Positions 17,245 through 26,395 of a stretch of DNA of 64,000 nucleotides are shown here, in pieces. Location of the stretch: contig CAVZBF010000001.1 of NCBI GenBank assembly GCA_963773465.1, positions 806,001 to 870,000 on the forward strand. The letters run 5' to 3'. Source of the stretch: VBAS01 sp963773465 (GTDB lineage: Bacteria; Bacteroidota; Bacteroidia; Chitinophagales; Chitinophagaceae). The first letter of the stretch is position 1, and every line of letters begins with the position of its first letter. The position numbers and the translations under genes were made by a program. The notes under the pieces were generated by a model, which searched no databases, was not told the DNA's origin, and worked only from the letters and a program-made list of their open reading frames with translations.

Positions 17245-18042
17245 TCATAATTTCTCCGCCATCGTTTTCAGATCATCCATTGTAAGACCAAGCTTTTCAA
17301 TGGCCTTCATACCTAATTCTTTTATTAATGCATTATCCAGCTTGTCATATTTTGTTTTTCCGGAAGAAGGAAAACAGATATAAACAATATTCGGCGCATC
17401 AACGCCACCCCGCACTCTGCCCCTTGTATCAATTTGAACAGGAATGCCCAGCTTTCGTGCAAGATCCATGGAACCTTCTCCTACAATGGCGGCCGGACCA
17501 CTGTCTGCAAATATTGCCCATTCGGCTTTCTTGTTGGTTTTATTATAAACAAAACCAATATCGCCAAGTTTTATATTCATTTTCCTGGCACCATTTGCTC
17601 CACCTGGTAAAACAAAATAAGCCACCGAATCAGGATCTACATATCGGCGCCAATCTGTTTTTGCAAAATTGCCGATCTCAAGCGATGTGGTAGAAATATA
17701 AAAACCGGGGAACGGATCATTCGGTCCCTGCTTTACCGGTTTTTTTCCTTGCGCATCAGAGGTTACTACCGCAAACCATACTCCTGTATTTTTATTCCTG
17801 CCATTATCATTATGAAGCAAACCGGTATTGGCTTCATTATATGCTCTTGGAGAGCCATCGGGATCAAGATCAAAATCGGCTTTGAACAGGCAAATATTAT
17901 TGCTCCGCTTTCTTAAAACATGCGTTTTTTTAGAAGTCGCATTATTATCCAACTTAAATGTACCAATCGTATCAAATACCTGCTGACTGAAAGCATCTGC
18001 GGCAAATAAGCAAGCAATGATCAATAATGTAAGAATTCGCAT
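17245..18042 (-). CDS. Secreted GH75-like chitosanase
   Basis: 265 residues with a clean signal peptide (MRILTLLIIACLFAADAFSQ). The mature part resembles the fungal-type chitosanase family GH75. Residues ~50-75 carry the FKADFDLDPDGSPRAY acidic stretch, the middle has ISTTSLEI and the YFVLPGGANG loop, and residues ~170-200 contain WAIFADSGPAAIVGEGS followed by RKLGIP. That last part corresponds to the family's active-site stretch, where an Asp and a downstream Glu are expected to be catalytic (here the Asp of ADSGP and the Glu of VGEGS). The likely reaction is endo-hydrolysis of chitosan. It is a single gene, followed by the copy A repeat. Confidence 0.65.
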   Translation of the reverse strand: MRILTLLIIACLFAADAFSQQVFDTIGTFKLDNNATSKKTHVLRKRSNNICLFKADFDLDPDGSPRAYNEANTGLLHNDNGRNKNTGVWFAVVTSDAQGKKPVKQGPNDPFPGFYISTTSLEIGNFAKTDWRRYVDPDSVAYFVLPGGANGARKMNIKLGDIGFVYNKTNKKAEWAIFADSGPAAIVGEGSMDLARKLGIPVQIDTRGRVRGGVDAPNIVYICFPSSGKTKYDKLDNALIKELGMKAIEKLGLTMDDLKTMAEKL

Positions 18043-18246
18043 ATTATGTTTTTTTCAAATTAAATGTAACAGATTGACGGGACTGATTTATTTTGTTCGT
18101 CAGCTATTTGTGACTATATAAGTGGCCTTAATCCCGATTGCGATCGGTAGCAACTAAGGCCAACTTTTTTTCAGGAATCTCCTGTATTGGAAACATTAAT
18201 TGTTATTCAACAGGCAATGGCGTAAGAAAAATAGAATGCCATACAA

Positions 18247-18795
18247 TCAATTAAACATCCCTTTTACTTTATCCATAATTCCACCACCACCGGCAAACAT
18301 TGATTTCAGGTCCTGGAGATCAACATCGCCGTCACCATCTTTATCCAGCTTGCCTCCGCCAAATTTATTAAGCATTGACTGCATGTTAAGCCCACTCGTT
18401 TTATTACCGCTCAATTTGTTGAAAATATCCTGGATATTAAAACTACTATCCGAAGGATCAGCAGTTTTATTGGCTAACTGCTGCATTGTTTGCGGAACAA
18501 GAGCGGCAGCGGCTTTGTTGGCTTCTGCAGGTGCAACACCCAATTTATTCTGCAGATCATTTGCATAGTTATCCGTTGCTTCCTGTACAAGTTCGGGAGA
18601 TCCCTGCTTGCCATTTTTAAAAAAACCAAGAACATCGTTTATTCTTCCTCCAGACAATGCATTTTTTAATGTTGACATAATGGAGCCACCGGCAGTTTCA
18701 ACTGCCTCTTCATTTTTTTCATTGGGAATTGATGGATTGCTGATAACGGCATCGCCTGCATTCTGGCGAACCAGGTTGATAAGATTTTCAAACAT
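18247..18795 (-). CDS. DUF937-like protein with an EF-hand-like calcium loop
   Basis: 182 residues, no signal peptide. The N-terminus MFENLINLVRQNAGDAVI and the Ala/Gly/Gln-rich helical middle, with NAAAALVPQ-type segments, look like DUF937-type proteins. Residues ~150-165 read DKDGDGDVDLQDLKSMF, a dockerin or EF-hand-type calcium loop with a following helix. The end is Gly-rich with KVKGMF. Function unknown; the calcium loop is the only binding feature visible. Confidence 0.6.
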   Translation of the reverse strand: MFENLINLVRQNAGDAVISNPSIPNEKNEEAVETAGGSIMSTLKNALSGGRINDVLGFFKNGKQGSPELVQEATDNYANDLQNKLGVAPAEANKAAAALVPQTMQQLANKTADPSDSSFNIQDIFNKLSGNKTSGLNMQSMLNKFGGGKLDKDGDGDVDLQDLKSMFAGGGGIMDKVKGMFN

Positions 18796-18855
18796 GACAA
18801 TAAATTTTAGAAATGAACAATTTTATTTCCGGCTGGTGGAGTTTAAAGAATAGAA

Positions 18856-19065
18856 TTATCTGTTCGCATCCAACCTGAAGGATACCTTACAAATAACACC
18901 ATATGAAAGGGGTTTGCCATCTTTTACATGTACTTTAAAATCTTTAACGTAGACCGAATCAATGTTGTGGATCGTTTTGGAAACTTCAGCGACACAGTTT
19001 TTAATAGCATCATCAAAGCTTGTTTCAGAAGAGGCAATTACCTCGATTACTTTTACAATAGGCAT
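18856..19065 (-). CDS. Dodecin-family flavin-binding protein
   Basis: 69 residues from ATG 19065; the upstream ATG at 19086 would add seven unneeded residues. The pattern VIEVIASSETSFDDAIKNCV, then the helix AEVSKTIHNIDSVYVKDF and the final strand ending VICKVSFRLD, is characteristic of dodecin. Dodecin is a 12-subunit cage of small beta-alpha-beta-beta subunits that stores riboflavin or FMN in the cytoplasm. The length fits the family exactly. It lies alone between the DUF937-like gene and a bidirectional terminator. Confidence 0.9.
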   Translation of the reverse strand: MPIVKVIEVIASSETSFDDAIKNCVAEVSKTIHNIDSVYVKDFKVHVKDGKPLSYGVICKVSFRLDANR

Positions 19066-19181
19066 AAGGTTATTTTTTAGCCTCAAAAGGTAGCGAATCT
19101 TTGTTGCCGGGTAAAAATTAATTTTTTATTTCGATGCCGGAGTGTCCGTGTGCTTGCCAATCAAGAATAAAAAAATTACGG

Positions 19182-19207
19182 GACTACTACCTTTTCAGGT
19201 AGTAGTC
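19182..19207. terminator. Strong bidirectional rho-independent terminator
   Basis: GACTACTACCT-TTTC-AGGTAGTAGTC is a perfect 11-bp stem with a tetraloop. It is followed by GTTTTTT on the plus side and, read the other way, by an AT-rich tract including T-runs. It sits downstream of the minus-strand gene at 19248 and upstream of dodecin, so it should insulate the two. Confidence 0.85.
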
Positions 19208-19247
19208 GTTTTTTAAATTTAATAAAATCACCGGCGTTATCTTCCCG

Positions 19248-20114
19248 CTATTTCAATTCAACACAAACAGGATAATGATCGGAAATGATATCAGTGAACT
19301 TATCACGAATGATAAATGCCTTTTTTATTTTTCTTTTGAAAAAAGAATTTAAAAAAATATAATCGATCCTTGTCTTGTTATATTTCAAATCGGGGTCACC
19401 CTGGATGTCAGCTGAAAAAGAAATGTTTAACTTTTTTGTATCGTAAACAGGATCTATATATCTCTTCATTAACACTGTTCGCACCGCATCATAGTCAAGC
19501 ACGCCATTCCTGAGATTGTCATACTCGGGATATTTGGCCTTTAATATTTTCTGCACCTCCACCATTTTGCCATCAATGTAAAACACAGAATCTTGTGGCG
19601 ACTGCGAATTAAAATCGCCGAGGATAATGGTCTTTCTTTTATCGGGGGCTCGAGCAGCGGCCGTCAATATTATATTTATTTCTTCCTGGCGCTTTTGGTA
19701 TTTATGTGGAGACAAATGCACAACAAAAAAAGTAATTCCATTTACTGTTGCCTGGATATACCCGTGATGCATCCTATCCGTTACCCTTTCGATATTGGTT
19801 ATAGGATACTTTGATGTTAGAGCAACCGGGAAACCATTTTCTTTTAGCAATACGCTATAAGTATGTCCATAACTGCGTGCAAATTCTTCAAGACTAGTTT
19901 TTGTAAACCGGTTCATTTCCTGGAAAGCCATTACATCTGGGTCTTTGTCCATAATCCATTTTGCAAAAGCCGTTTTATGTTGGGTTGTATCCAGCTTCAT
20001 TCCTTCATAAACATTCCATGTAATGATCCGGAAATTTTTCTGCTGGCAATAAGCCCGCAGATTAACGCCAAAAATAGAAACGACAATTACTGAACAAAAC
20101 ACCAGCCTCTTCAT
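19248..20114 (-). CDS. Exported endonuclease/exonuclease/phosphatase-family protein
   Basis: 288 residues with a signal peptide (MKRLVFCSVIVVSIFGVNLRAYCQ). The EEP fold signatures are complete in order: ITWNVYEG (Asn), VMAFQEMNRF (metal-binding Glu), HLSPHKYQ (His), ILGDFNSQSP (Asp and Asn), RIDYIFLN (Asp) and SDHYPVCVEL (the catalytic Asp-His pair). The family cuts phosphodiesters in DNA, phosphoinositides or sphingomyelin. Export suggests a periplasmic or secreted nuclease or phospholipase. It is followed closely (44 bases) upstream by the alpha/beta hydrolase gene in the same direction, so an operon is possible. Confidence 0.85.
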   Translation of the reverse strand: MKRLVFCSVIVVSIFGVNLRAYCQQKNFRIITWNVYEGMKLDTTQHKTAFAKWIMDKDPDVMAFQEMNRFTKTSLEEFARSYGHTYSVLLKENGFPVALTSKYPITNIERVTDRMHHGYIQATVNGITFFVVHLSPHKYQKRQEEINIILTAAARAPDKRKTIILGDFNSQSPQDSVFYIDGKMVEVQKILKAKYPEYDNLRNGVLDYDAVRTVLMKRYIDPVYDTKKLNISFSADIQGDPDLKYNKTRIDYIFLNSFFKRKIKKAFIIRDKFTDIISDHYPVCVELK

Positions 20115-20157
20115 AATATTTCAATTATCAAATGATTGATCAGGACTCAACATCATC

Positions 20158-21111
20158 TTATTTTTTATTAACAGTTAAATAATGCATAAGCGTTTTATAA
20201 AACTCGCTTGGTTGATCCTCCCATATAAGATGCCCGCATTTTTCAATGACATGCATTTTGCTATTTCGCAGGCATTCTTTCTGCAAATAAAAAGTGGACT
20301 CTCCCTGGTCATCCTGCCGGCCGTATATGATCAAAGCCGGAACATTCAATTTTTTTAAATCCGCAGTAATATCCCATTTTGTCTCCATTACTTCTTTATC
20401 AATAAAGGGAATGGGTTGAAAATTAAAGTTGGTAAAAAAAGTATCAAAATCTTCAGCCAGTTGCATACGGTTATAATGCATTGCCCGTACGTGAATGGTA
20501 ATAAAATTCTTAAATGCAACAACTTCTTTACAAGTGGGGTCAACTCTTTTTAACGAATCTAATTCCTTGTCTGTTTTAAGGGAGAAAACATTTTTTAATA
20601 TTTCCATAGAATCCAATTCGACAGTTGAGTGGCGTACATACTGGTTATCAAACAACACATCCCAAACTTTATAAGAAGGAGGCGCGGAACAAATCAAAAC
20701 AAGCTTTGAAACATATTGCGGATAAAGAGCAGCATAATTCATGGCCAGCAAACCTCCCCATGAAATTCCCATCAGGATTATTTTTGTGTCATTTCTTTTT
20801 TTTCGCAGCAATTCAATGTCCTGCAGATAGCTTTTAATATTGATTGTTTTTTCATTGATCGGAATGTTTCTGGATCTGCCTGCTCCACGTTGATGAAGAA
20901 GCACACAGGTATAAAATGATTTTAAGCTATCAATGATCTGGTGTGAAGGATCTTCCGGTGGTGCACCCGGGCCACCTGTTAAAATATATAAAGCAGGACC
21001 CTTACCGTGCTCTTCATAAAATAATTGAATTTCGCCATTGTAAAAATTCTTCACATTCTGCCCATAACAGTAACCCGATAAAAAAAATGTTATGACAAAT
21101 ATTGTTTTCAT
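20158..21111 (-). CDS. Exported alpha/beta hydrolase, proline iminopeptidase-like
   Basis: 317 residues from ATG 21111 (MKTIFVITFFLSGYCYGQ, a signal peptide); the ATG at 21129 precedes it without adding function. The oxyanion-side motif is LYILTGGPGAPPED (HGGPG type, as in proline iminopeptidases). The nucleophile elbow is GISWGG, and the acid and base come late: IIYGRQDDQG (Asp) and CGHLIWEDQP (His). The family releases N-terminal Pro or hydrolyses small esters and amides. It is probably periplasmic. The next gene upstream, NamZ, lies 62 bases away on the same strand. Confidence 0.85.
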   Translation of the reverse strand: MKTIFVITFFLSGYCYGQNVKNFYNGEIQLFYEEHGKGPALYILTGGPGAPPEDPSHQIIDSLKSFYTCVLLHQRGAGRSRNIPINEKTINIKSYLQDIELLRKKRNDTKIILMGISWGGLLAMNYAALYPQYVSKLVLICSAPPSYKVWDVLFDNQYVRHSTVELDSMEILKNVFSLKTDKELDSLKRVDPTCKEVVAFKNFITIHVRAMHYNRMQLAEDFDTFFTNFNFQPIPFIDKEVMETKWDITADLKKLNVPALIIYGRQDDQGESTFYLQKECLRNSKMHVIEKCGHLIWEDQPSEFYKTLMHYLTVNKK

Positions 21112-21173
21112 AAAATAAATATGCGCCAATGATGGATAATGTTGTTAAAGGATAAATATCTCCCGGGATGGTA

Positions 21174-22382
21174 TTAAGGATATAACAGGTATTTCTTCCG
21201 CATTTTTTTATAATCACTCAATCCTGGTTCCCAGCTTGCCCGGATTTCTTTTTCTGATTTGCCATCGATGATCTGCTGCCGGAATAAACCTGAACCAATC
21301 AGCTTTTCAATCGTTCCCATTTCTTTGCTTAGTTTAGAATCAAAGAATTTTTCTTTATAAGGATGGGCTTTATACAATTCCATTATCCATTGCAGGTTGA
21401 TCTTTTTGCTTTTTCTCAATAGCTCGATATCATAATTGCGAAGATCTAATCCATAACAAACCTGGTCCATGAACAATGGTGTTTCGGCCATTCCTTTTAT
21501 ACCCGTTGGTGTATAAGAGAATTCATATTTGCCTTTTAATTCAGGACTGCCAAGAACAGTAAATGGAAATAAAGTACCACGGCCATGATTAACATATACG
21601 CCTTCAAACATACAAGTAGAAGGATACAGCAAAATGGATTGTTGTGTATTCAGATTCGGTGAAGGTTTTACCGGCAATGTATAAGGCATATCATGATTGT
21701 AGTTGGCAACCGGAATTATTTTGATCTTACATTTTACTTTATCTTTCAACCAACCTTCGCCATTTGCCATTTGTGCAAATTCACCAACTGTTAATCCATG
21801 CGACATGGGGATCGGAAACATACCGATACCGGATTTGTATTTCATATCAAGTATAGGGCCATCGATCAAATACCCATTTGGATTAGGCCGGTCAAGTATC
21901 AGCATTTCTTTTCCATTTTCATAACATGCTTCCATCAACCGTGACAATGCATTTATATTGGTATAAAACCGGCAACCGACATCCTGCAGATCATAGATCA
22001 ATATATCTACATCAGCCAGGTCTTCTTTAGTAGGTTTATTTTTTGCACCATATAAGGAGATAATAGGAATGCCGGTAGCAGGATCTGTTTCATCAGCCAC
22101 TCTTACACCGGCGCTTGCATTGCCGCGAAAACCATGTTCAGGGCCAAATACTTTTACAATATTTACTCCAAGCGTTTTAAGACTGTCAACAAGATGTGTT
22201 TTACCAATCATAGTTGTTTGATTGGCCATGATGGCAACTCTTTTTCCTTTAAGCAACGGAAGGTATTTGTCTGTTTGTTCAGCGCCGGTTTTTATGCCTG
22301 CCTTCATTACATCGGTCCGGGGACTGGAAGCTATGCAGACACTCAATATGCTTGCAATAAAAATAAAATATAGTAATCGCAT
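21174..22382 (-). CDS. namZ: Exo-beta-N-acetylmuramidase NamZ-like (DUF1343)
   Basis: 402 residues with an N-terminal signal (MRLLYFIFIASILSVCIASS). DUF1343 hallmarks are all present: KRVAIMANQTT, KVFGPEHGFRG with the active-site EH pair (~82-83), GIPIISLYG, LIYDLQDVGCRFYT, LDRPNPNGYLIDGP, MSHGLTVGEFAQM and HGRGT. Characterised NamZ enzymes (GH171) remove terminal MurNAc from peptidoglycan fragments, so this is a cell-wall recycling enzyme acting in the periplasm. The length is typical. The gene order namZ, alpha/beta hydrolase, EEP protein on one strand may be an operon. Confidence 0.9.
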   Translation of the reverse strand: MRLLYFIFIASILSVCIASSPRTDVMKAGIKTGAEQTDKYLPLLKGKRVAIMANQTTMIGKTHLVDSLKTLGVNIVKVFGPEHGFRGNASAGVRVADETDPATGIPIISLYGAKNKPTKEDLADVDILIYDLQDVGCRFYTNINALSRLMEACYENGKEMLILDRPNPNGYLIDGPILDMKYKSGIGMFPIPMSHGLTVGEFAQMANGEGWLKDKVKCKIKIIPVANYNHDMPYTLPVKPSPNLNTQQSILLYPSTCMFEGVYVNHGRGTLFPFTVLGSPELKGKYEFSYTPTGIKGMAETPLFMDQVCYGLDLRNYDIELLRKSKKINLQWIMELYKAHPYKEKFFDSKLSKEMGTIEKLIGSGLFRQQIIDGKSEKEIRASWEPGLSDYKKMRKKYLLYP

Positions 22383-22512
22383 GTATAAAAATTATTTGGT
22401 GAAAATAACTGGTTTATCCCAATTGAATTATCGTAAGCTGAATATAAAATATAAAATTGTAACTTTCTTCTTTCCCAAAATACAGTAGTGTCTTAGTTTG
22501 AAATAAAAACTA

Positions 22513-22588
22513 AACCACGGAGACACAATGACGCTGAGTTACACGGAGTATCTCTGTGTCTCTCCGTGAACCCAGTGTCTCTGTGGTT
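22513..22588. repeat. AACCACGGAGACAC-type inverted repeat, copy 1
   Basis: Outer arms AACCACGGAGACACA and, at the other end, AGTGTCTCTGTGGTT are near-perfect complements. Inside are a second pair CACGGAG and CTCCGTG around a CTGTGTC core. A second copy with the same layout and almost the same length (77 bases) lies at 54635-54711. Both sit ahead of a plus-strand gene start (22627 and 54727). Related ACCACGGAGACAC elements are common in intergenic DNA of several bacterial groups; the function is not established. Confidence 0.85.
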
Positions 22589-22626
22589 AAAAAATAAAAT
22601 GAGATACTACCCAAAATACTGACAAT

Positions 22627-24282
22627 ATGCGTTACAAATTTTGCACCGTCCTGGTTTTTGTTTCTTTCTCTTATACGCTAATGGCCCAGCCCAAAACCGA
22701 CAAACAATTATCGCAAACATTTGATACAATGCTGGCAAATGTATTCAAACCTGATGGGCCGGGGGCAACGATCATTGTAAGCCGCAAGGGAGAGGTGATC
22801 TATAAAAAAGGATTTGGTATGGCCGACCTGGAGCTCAATGTGCCTGTACAACCAGATATGATCTTTCGCATTGGCTCCATTACCAAACAATTTACTGCAG
22901 TAGCAATTCTTCAACTGGTCGAGCAGGGAAAGCTATCCCTGCAGGATGAAATAAAAAAGTTTATTCCTGATTACCCGGCGCATGATCTTAAAATAACAGT
23001 AGAACATTTGCTCACGCATACTTCCGGTATAAAAAGCTATACCAGCATGAAAGATTTTCAAACAATGATGAGAAAGGATATGAAACCCATGGAGATAATC
23101 GATGTGTTTAAAAATGAGCCAATGGATTTTACACCGGCTGTTAAATGGACTTATAATAATTCTGGTTATATACTGTTGGGTTATATTATTGAAAAGGTTT
23201 CGGGAAAAACTTATGAGCAATATGTAAAGGAACATTTGTTTACGCCTGCAGGTATGATAAATTCCGGTTATGGCAGTGAGAATCGTATTATAAAAAACCG
23301 GGCAAAGGGATATCAAAAGTCAAAGGATGATTATGAAAATGCAGATTACCTGAGTATGACTTTGCCTTATTCCGCCGGTTCACTGATATCTAACGTGGAG
23401 GATCTTTGGAAATGGAACCGTGCAGTGCATAGCTATAAACTTGTTTCCAAAGCTTCGCTTGATAAAGCTTTTACTGATTTTAAATTGTCCGATGGTAAAT
23501 CAACAAACTATGGTTATGGTTGGTTTCTTTCCAATGTGCAGGACAGTAAAACAATCGAACATAGCGGCGGCATAAATGGTTTTTTATCGGATGCTATTTA
23601 CCTTCCTGCTCAGGATATTTTTGTTGCCATTCTTTCTAACTGTACTTGTAACCCGGTTGAAGACCTTGCAATTAAAATTGCAGCGCTTACAATGGGTAAA
23701 CCATACGACAGGAAAGAAATTGTCATCACCGATGCAGTTGCGAAGGAATACGCCGGTGTATATGAAAAAGCAGATGGTGAGCAACGGATAATTGCCGTTA
23801 CGGGAAACAAGTTAACATCGCAACGTGGCAGCGGAAATGCACTCAACATCAGACTGTATGAAAAAGACAAATTCTTTTTTGACAATTATCTTCATACTCT
23901 TCATTTCATAAGAAATAGTGCGGGACAGATTGAAAAATTGAAGTACATAAGCCGCAATGAACAAAGTGATTGGACAAAAACAAATAAACCCGCTCCATCA
24001 GCAACCGCCGAGCCTAAAGTTGATAAGGCAATATTGAACACTTATGTGGGAGAATATGAACTGGCTCCGAATTTTATTATTACTATTAGTCTCGAAGGTG
24101 ACAAAATAATGGCACAGGCAACGGGCCAGGGTAAAAATGAAATATTCCCAGAGTCAGCAACGCGTTTCTTTTTAAAAGTGGTAGACGCACAACTGGAATT
24201 TTTTAAAGGGGCTGATAATAAAATTACCCACCTGGTATTATACCAGGACGGGCAAAAAATCGAAGGAAAGAAAATAAAATGA
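22627..24282 (+). CDS. Exported beta-lactamase-fold serine hydrolase with C-terminal beta domain
   Basis: 551 residues with a signal peptide ending MAQ. Residues ~25-365 are a class C beta-lactamase-like domain (penicillin-binding transpeptidase fold) with nucleophile Ser84 in SITK (SxxK), Tyr176 and Asn178 (YxN type) and HSGG in place of KTG (~320). The remaining ~180 residues form a beta-rich domain with NTYVGEYELAP near its start, as in other Bacteroidota esterase/peptidase-type members. Substrate specificity (D-amino peptides, esters or beta-lactams) cannot be read from sequence. It follows an inverted repeat and precedes the NmrA-type gene by 64 bases. Confidence 0.87.
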   Translation: MRYKFCTVLVFVSFSYTLMAQPKTDKQLSQTFDTMLANVFKPDGPGATIIVSRKGEVIYKKGFGMADLELNVPVQPDMIFRIGSITKQFTAVAILQLVEQGKLSLQDEIKKFIPDYPAHDLKITVEHLLTHTSGIKSYTSMKDFQTMMRKDMKPMEIIDVFKNEPMDFTPAVKWTYNNSGYILLGYIIEKVSGKTYEQYVKEHLFTPAGMINSGYGSENRIIKNRAKGYQKSKDDYENADYLSMTLPYSAGSLISNVEDLWKWNRAVHSYKLVSKASLDKAFTDFKLSDGKSTNYGYGWFLSNVQDSKTIEHSGGINGFLSDAIYLPAQDIFVAILSNCTCNPVEDLAIKIAALTMGKPYDRKEIVITDAVAKEYAGVYEKADGEQRIIAVTGNKLTSQRGSGNALNIRLYEKDKFFFDNYLHTLHFIRNSAGQIEKLKYISRNEQSDWTKTNKPAPSATAEPKVDKAILNTYVGEYELAPNFIITISLEGDKIMAQATGQGKNEIFPESATRFFLKVVDAQLEFFKGADNKITHLVLYQDGQKIEGKKIK

Positions 24283-24346
24283 TGACGATAAAAAAATATC
24301 ATCATCTCGTAATCTGTTTAGTTAAATTCATATACAAGTTTTAAAC

Positions 24347-25219
24347 ATGTCACTCACAAAAAAAATATTTGTAACAGGTGCTGCCGGTAACCAGGGTGGG
24401 GCCGCAACAAGAAATTTGTTAAGCAAAGGCTTTCATGTAAAAGCATTGGTAAGAAACCCGTCGATTGCAAAATTGAAAGCACATGAAAACCTTGAGATTG
24501 TGAAAGGAGACCTGGATGATGTGAATTCATACCGGCATCATTTAAATGACTGCGATGGCGTTTTTTGCAATCTTGTTTTTAAGTATGGTATTAAAAAGGA
24601 GATCAAACAAGGCTTTGCTATCGTAGATGCTTCTAAAGAAAAAAATATAAAGCATTTTGTGTACGCCTCGGTTATCGGGAGCGATCTAAATACCGGTATA
24701 CCTCATTGGGAAAGCAAGGATAAAATAGAGAATCAAATCAGAGCATCCGGAATCGGTTATACAATACTCCGCCCTTCTTCGCTGTATGAAAATATGCTGA
24801 TACCGCAAGTAAAAAGCAGGATACTAAAAGGTAAACTGGTATTGCCAACACGCAAAACAACGGTACAACAGTTCATCAGTTCAGAAGATGTTGGAAGGAT
24901 TGCGGCAACTGTATTTTCCAATCCTGAAAAATATAAAGGTCTTACGATGAACCTTGCCGCAGAACAAATGGATGGCGAACAATTAGCGGCAACATATTCG
25001 AAAGTGATGGGAAGGGAAATAAAATTTCAACAACTTCCCATGATTATTACAAGGTTATTTATGGGCAGGGACCTTGCAAAAATGTTCCGCTGGATCGATA
25101 ATAACGATACAACTTTTGTAAAAGACTTACAGGCATTCAAAAATGAATTTCCGGGTATGCTGAGCCTGGAAGAATGGATAAAAGCTCATTTTAGTGCCCC
25201 CGTTGTTCAAAAGTTCTGA
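24347..25219 (+). CDS. NmrA-type NAD(P)-binding protein
   Basis: 290 residues, cytoplasmic. A Rossmann N-terminus (KKIFVTGAAGNQGGAATRNLL, the GxxGxxG signature of atypical short-chain dehydrogenases) is followed by VKALVRNPS, GDLDD, FVYASVIGSD and TILRPSSLYENML. This matches the NmrA/HSCARG-like group, which often senses or binds NAD(P) rather than catalysing. The YxxxK catalytic pair of classical SDRs is not evident, which favours a binding or regulatory role. It is the middle gene of a plus-strand run from 22627 to 27498. Confidence 0.85.
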   Translation: MSLTKKIFVTGAAGNQGGAATRNLLSKGFHVKALVRNPSIAKLKAHENLEIVKGDLDDVNSYRHHLNDCDGVFCNLVFKYGIKKEIKQGFAIVDASKEKNIKHFVYASVIGSDLNTGIPHWESKDKIENQIRASGIGYTILRPSSLYENMLIPQVKSRILKGKLVLPTRKTTVQQFISSEDVGRIAATVFSNPEKYKGLTMNLAAEQMDGEQLAATYSKVMGREIKFQQLPMIITRLFMGRDLAKMFRWIDNNDTTFVKDLQAFKNEFPGMLSLEEWIKAHFSAPVVQKF

Positions 25220-25285
25220 TGAGGAGAGCATAATTTTTTTTAACTTACATCCTCTCATTTTTCCACGACACTAAACTTTACAATT

Positions 25286-26395
25286 ATGAAAAAATTATTT
25301 TACGGTATTGCAATGAGTATGTTAGTCGTTTTGCTTATTGCAGCTAATCGCAGTTCCGAAAATTCTTATGGTCTGAAAAAAGGAACTCCGGGAATAAAAT
25401 CTATCGGCGCTCTTGCTTTTGGCCCGGATGGCATCCTCTTTATTGGTGACTCAAAATCTGCGGCTGTTTTTGCGATCGATACAAAGGATAAAATTGTTGT
25501 TGACAAAGCAGCGGCAGTTGAGATAAAAAATATTGATGAGAAAATTGCAGCATCGCTGGGTACGGAGGCAAAGAATATAAAGATCAGGGATATTGCAGTG
25601 AACCCAATATCAAAGAAAATATATTGCGCCGTAGAAAATATGGATGGCACGCCGGTTTTACTTAGGCTTGAAGGCGAAAAGATCGAGCCTGTCAGCTTAA
25701 AAGATATTCAGTTCAGCACCGTGTCTATTGCGAACGTTCCCGGGGAGGATCAGAAAGATAACAGGGGCCGTTCACTGCGGGAATCAGTTATTTCAGATCT
25801 TCATTATGCGGATGGCAATGTGATGCTGAGCGGCATTTCTAACCAGGAGTTCAGTTCTACATTCAGAACAATTCCGTTTCCATTTACTGATAAACAACAA
25901 CAATCTTCACTGGAAATATATCATGCTGCGCATGGCAAATATGAAACAAATTCGCCGATCAGAACATTTACAACTGCAACACTAAATGGAAAAAAATACC
26001 TGGTGGCAAGCTATACCTGTACACCGCTTGTTTTATTTCCGATGGATGAATTGCAACCAGGCAAGCATGTAAAAGGAAGAACAGTGGGAGAGTTTGGTGC
26101 AGGTAATTCACCCATTGATATGATCACAGTAACAAATAAGGACAACTCTTATTTGCTGATGGCAAATTCAAGTCGCCCTGTAATGAGAGTGAATTATAAA
26201 AAGATCGCAACCTATGAAGGATCGTTAACAGAGCCGGTAAAGGAAAGTTTCTCAACGGCCGGTGTTGATTTTGTAACGCTGCCGGTGGTAAGTGTATTGC
26301 AAATGGATAAATTAGATGACACCAAAGTGCTGATATTGCAACGTAAAAGCAATGGCGATCTTGATCTGTCAACACTTACTGACAGGATGTTTTGA
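25286..26395 (+). CDS. Exported propeller-like protein
   Basis: 369 residues with an N-terminal signal (KLFYGIAMSMLVVLLIAANRSS). Weak blades appear as ALAFGPDGILFIGDSKSAAV, then RDIAVNPISKKIYCAVENM, and a later FPMDELQPG loop, so a beta-propeller is likely. I cannot name the family. The stop overlaps the TTG start of the next gene, and a terminator-like hairpin lies just inside that gene, so the two are tightly arranged. Both are probably exported, and a shared extracytoplasmic role is an inference. Confidence 0.7.
   Translation: MKKLFYGIAMSMLVVLLIAANRSSENSYGLKKGTPGIKSIGALAFGPDGILFIGDSKSAAVFAIDTKDKIVVDKAAAVEIKNIDEKIAASLGTEAKNIKIRDIAVNPISKKIYCAVENMDGTPVLLRLEGEKIEPVSLKDIQFSTVSIANVPGEDQKDNRGRSLRESVISDLHYADGNVMLSGISNQEFSSTFRTIPFPFTDKQQQSSLEIYHAAHGKYETNSPIRTFTTATLNGKKYLVASYTCTPLVLFPMDELQPGKHVKGRTVGEFGAGNSPIDMITVTNKDNSYLLMANSSRPVMRVNYKKIATYEGSLTEPVKESFSTAGVDFVTLPVVSVLQMDKLDDTKVLILQRKSNGDLDLSTLTDRMF

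Noticed and set aside
22513..22588. Riboswitch call for the AACCACGGAGACAC element
   Set aside because: It is a long inverted repeat with a second dispersed copy; no ligand-binding core can be seen and no known riboswitch consensus fits.
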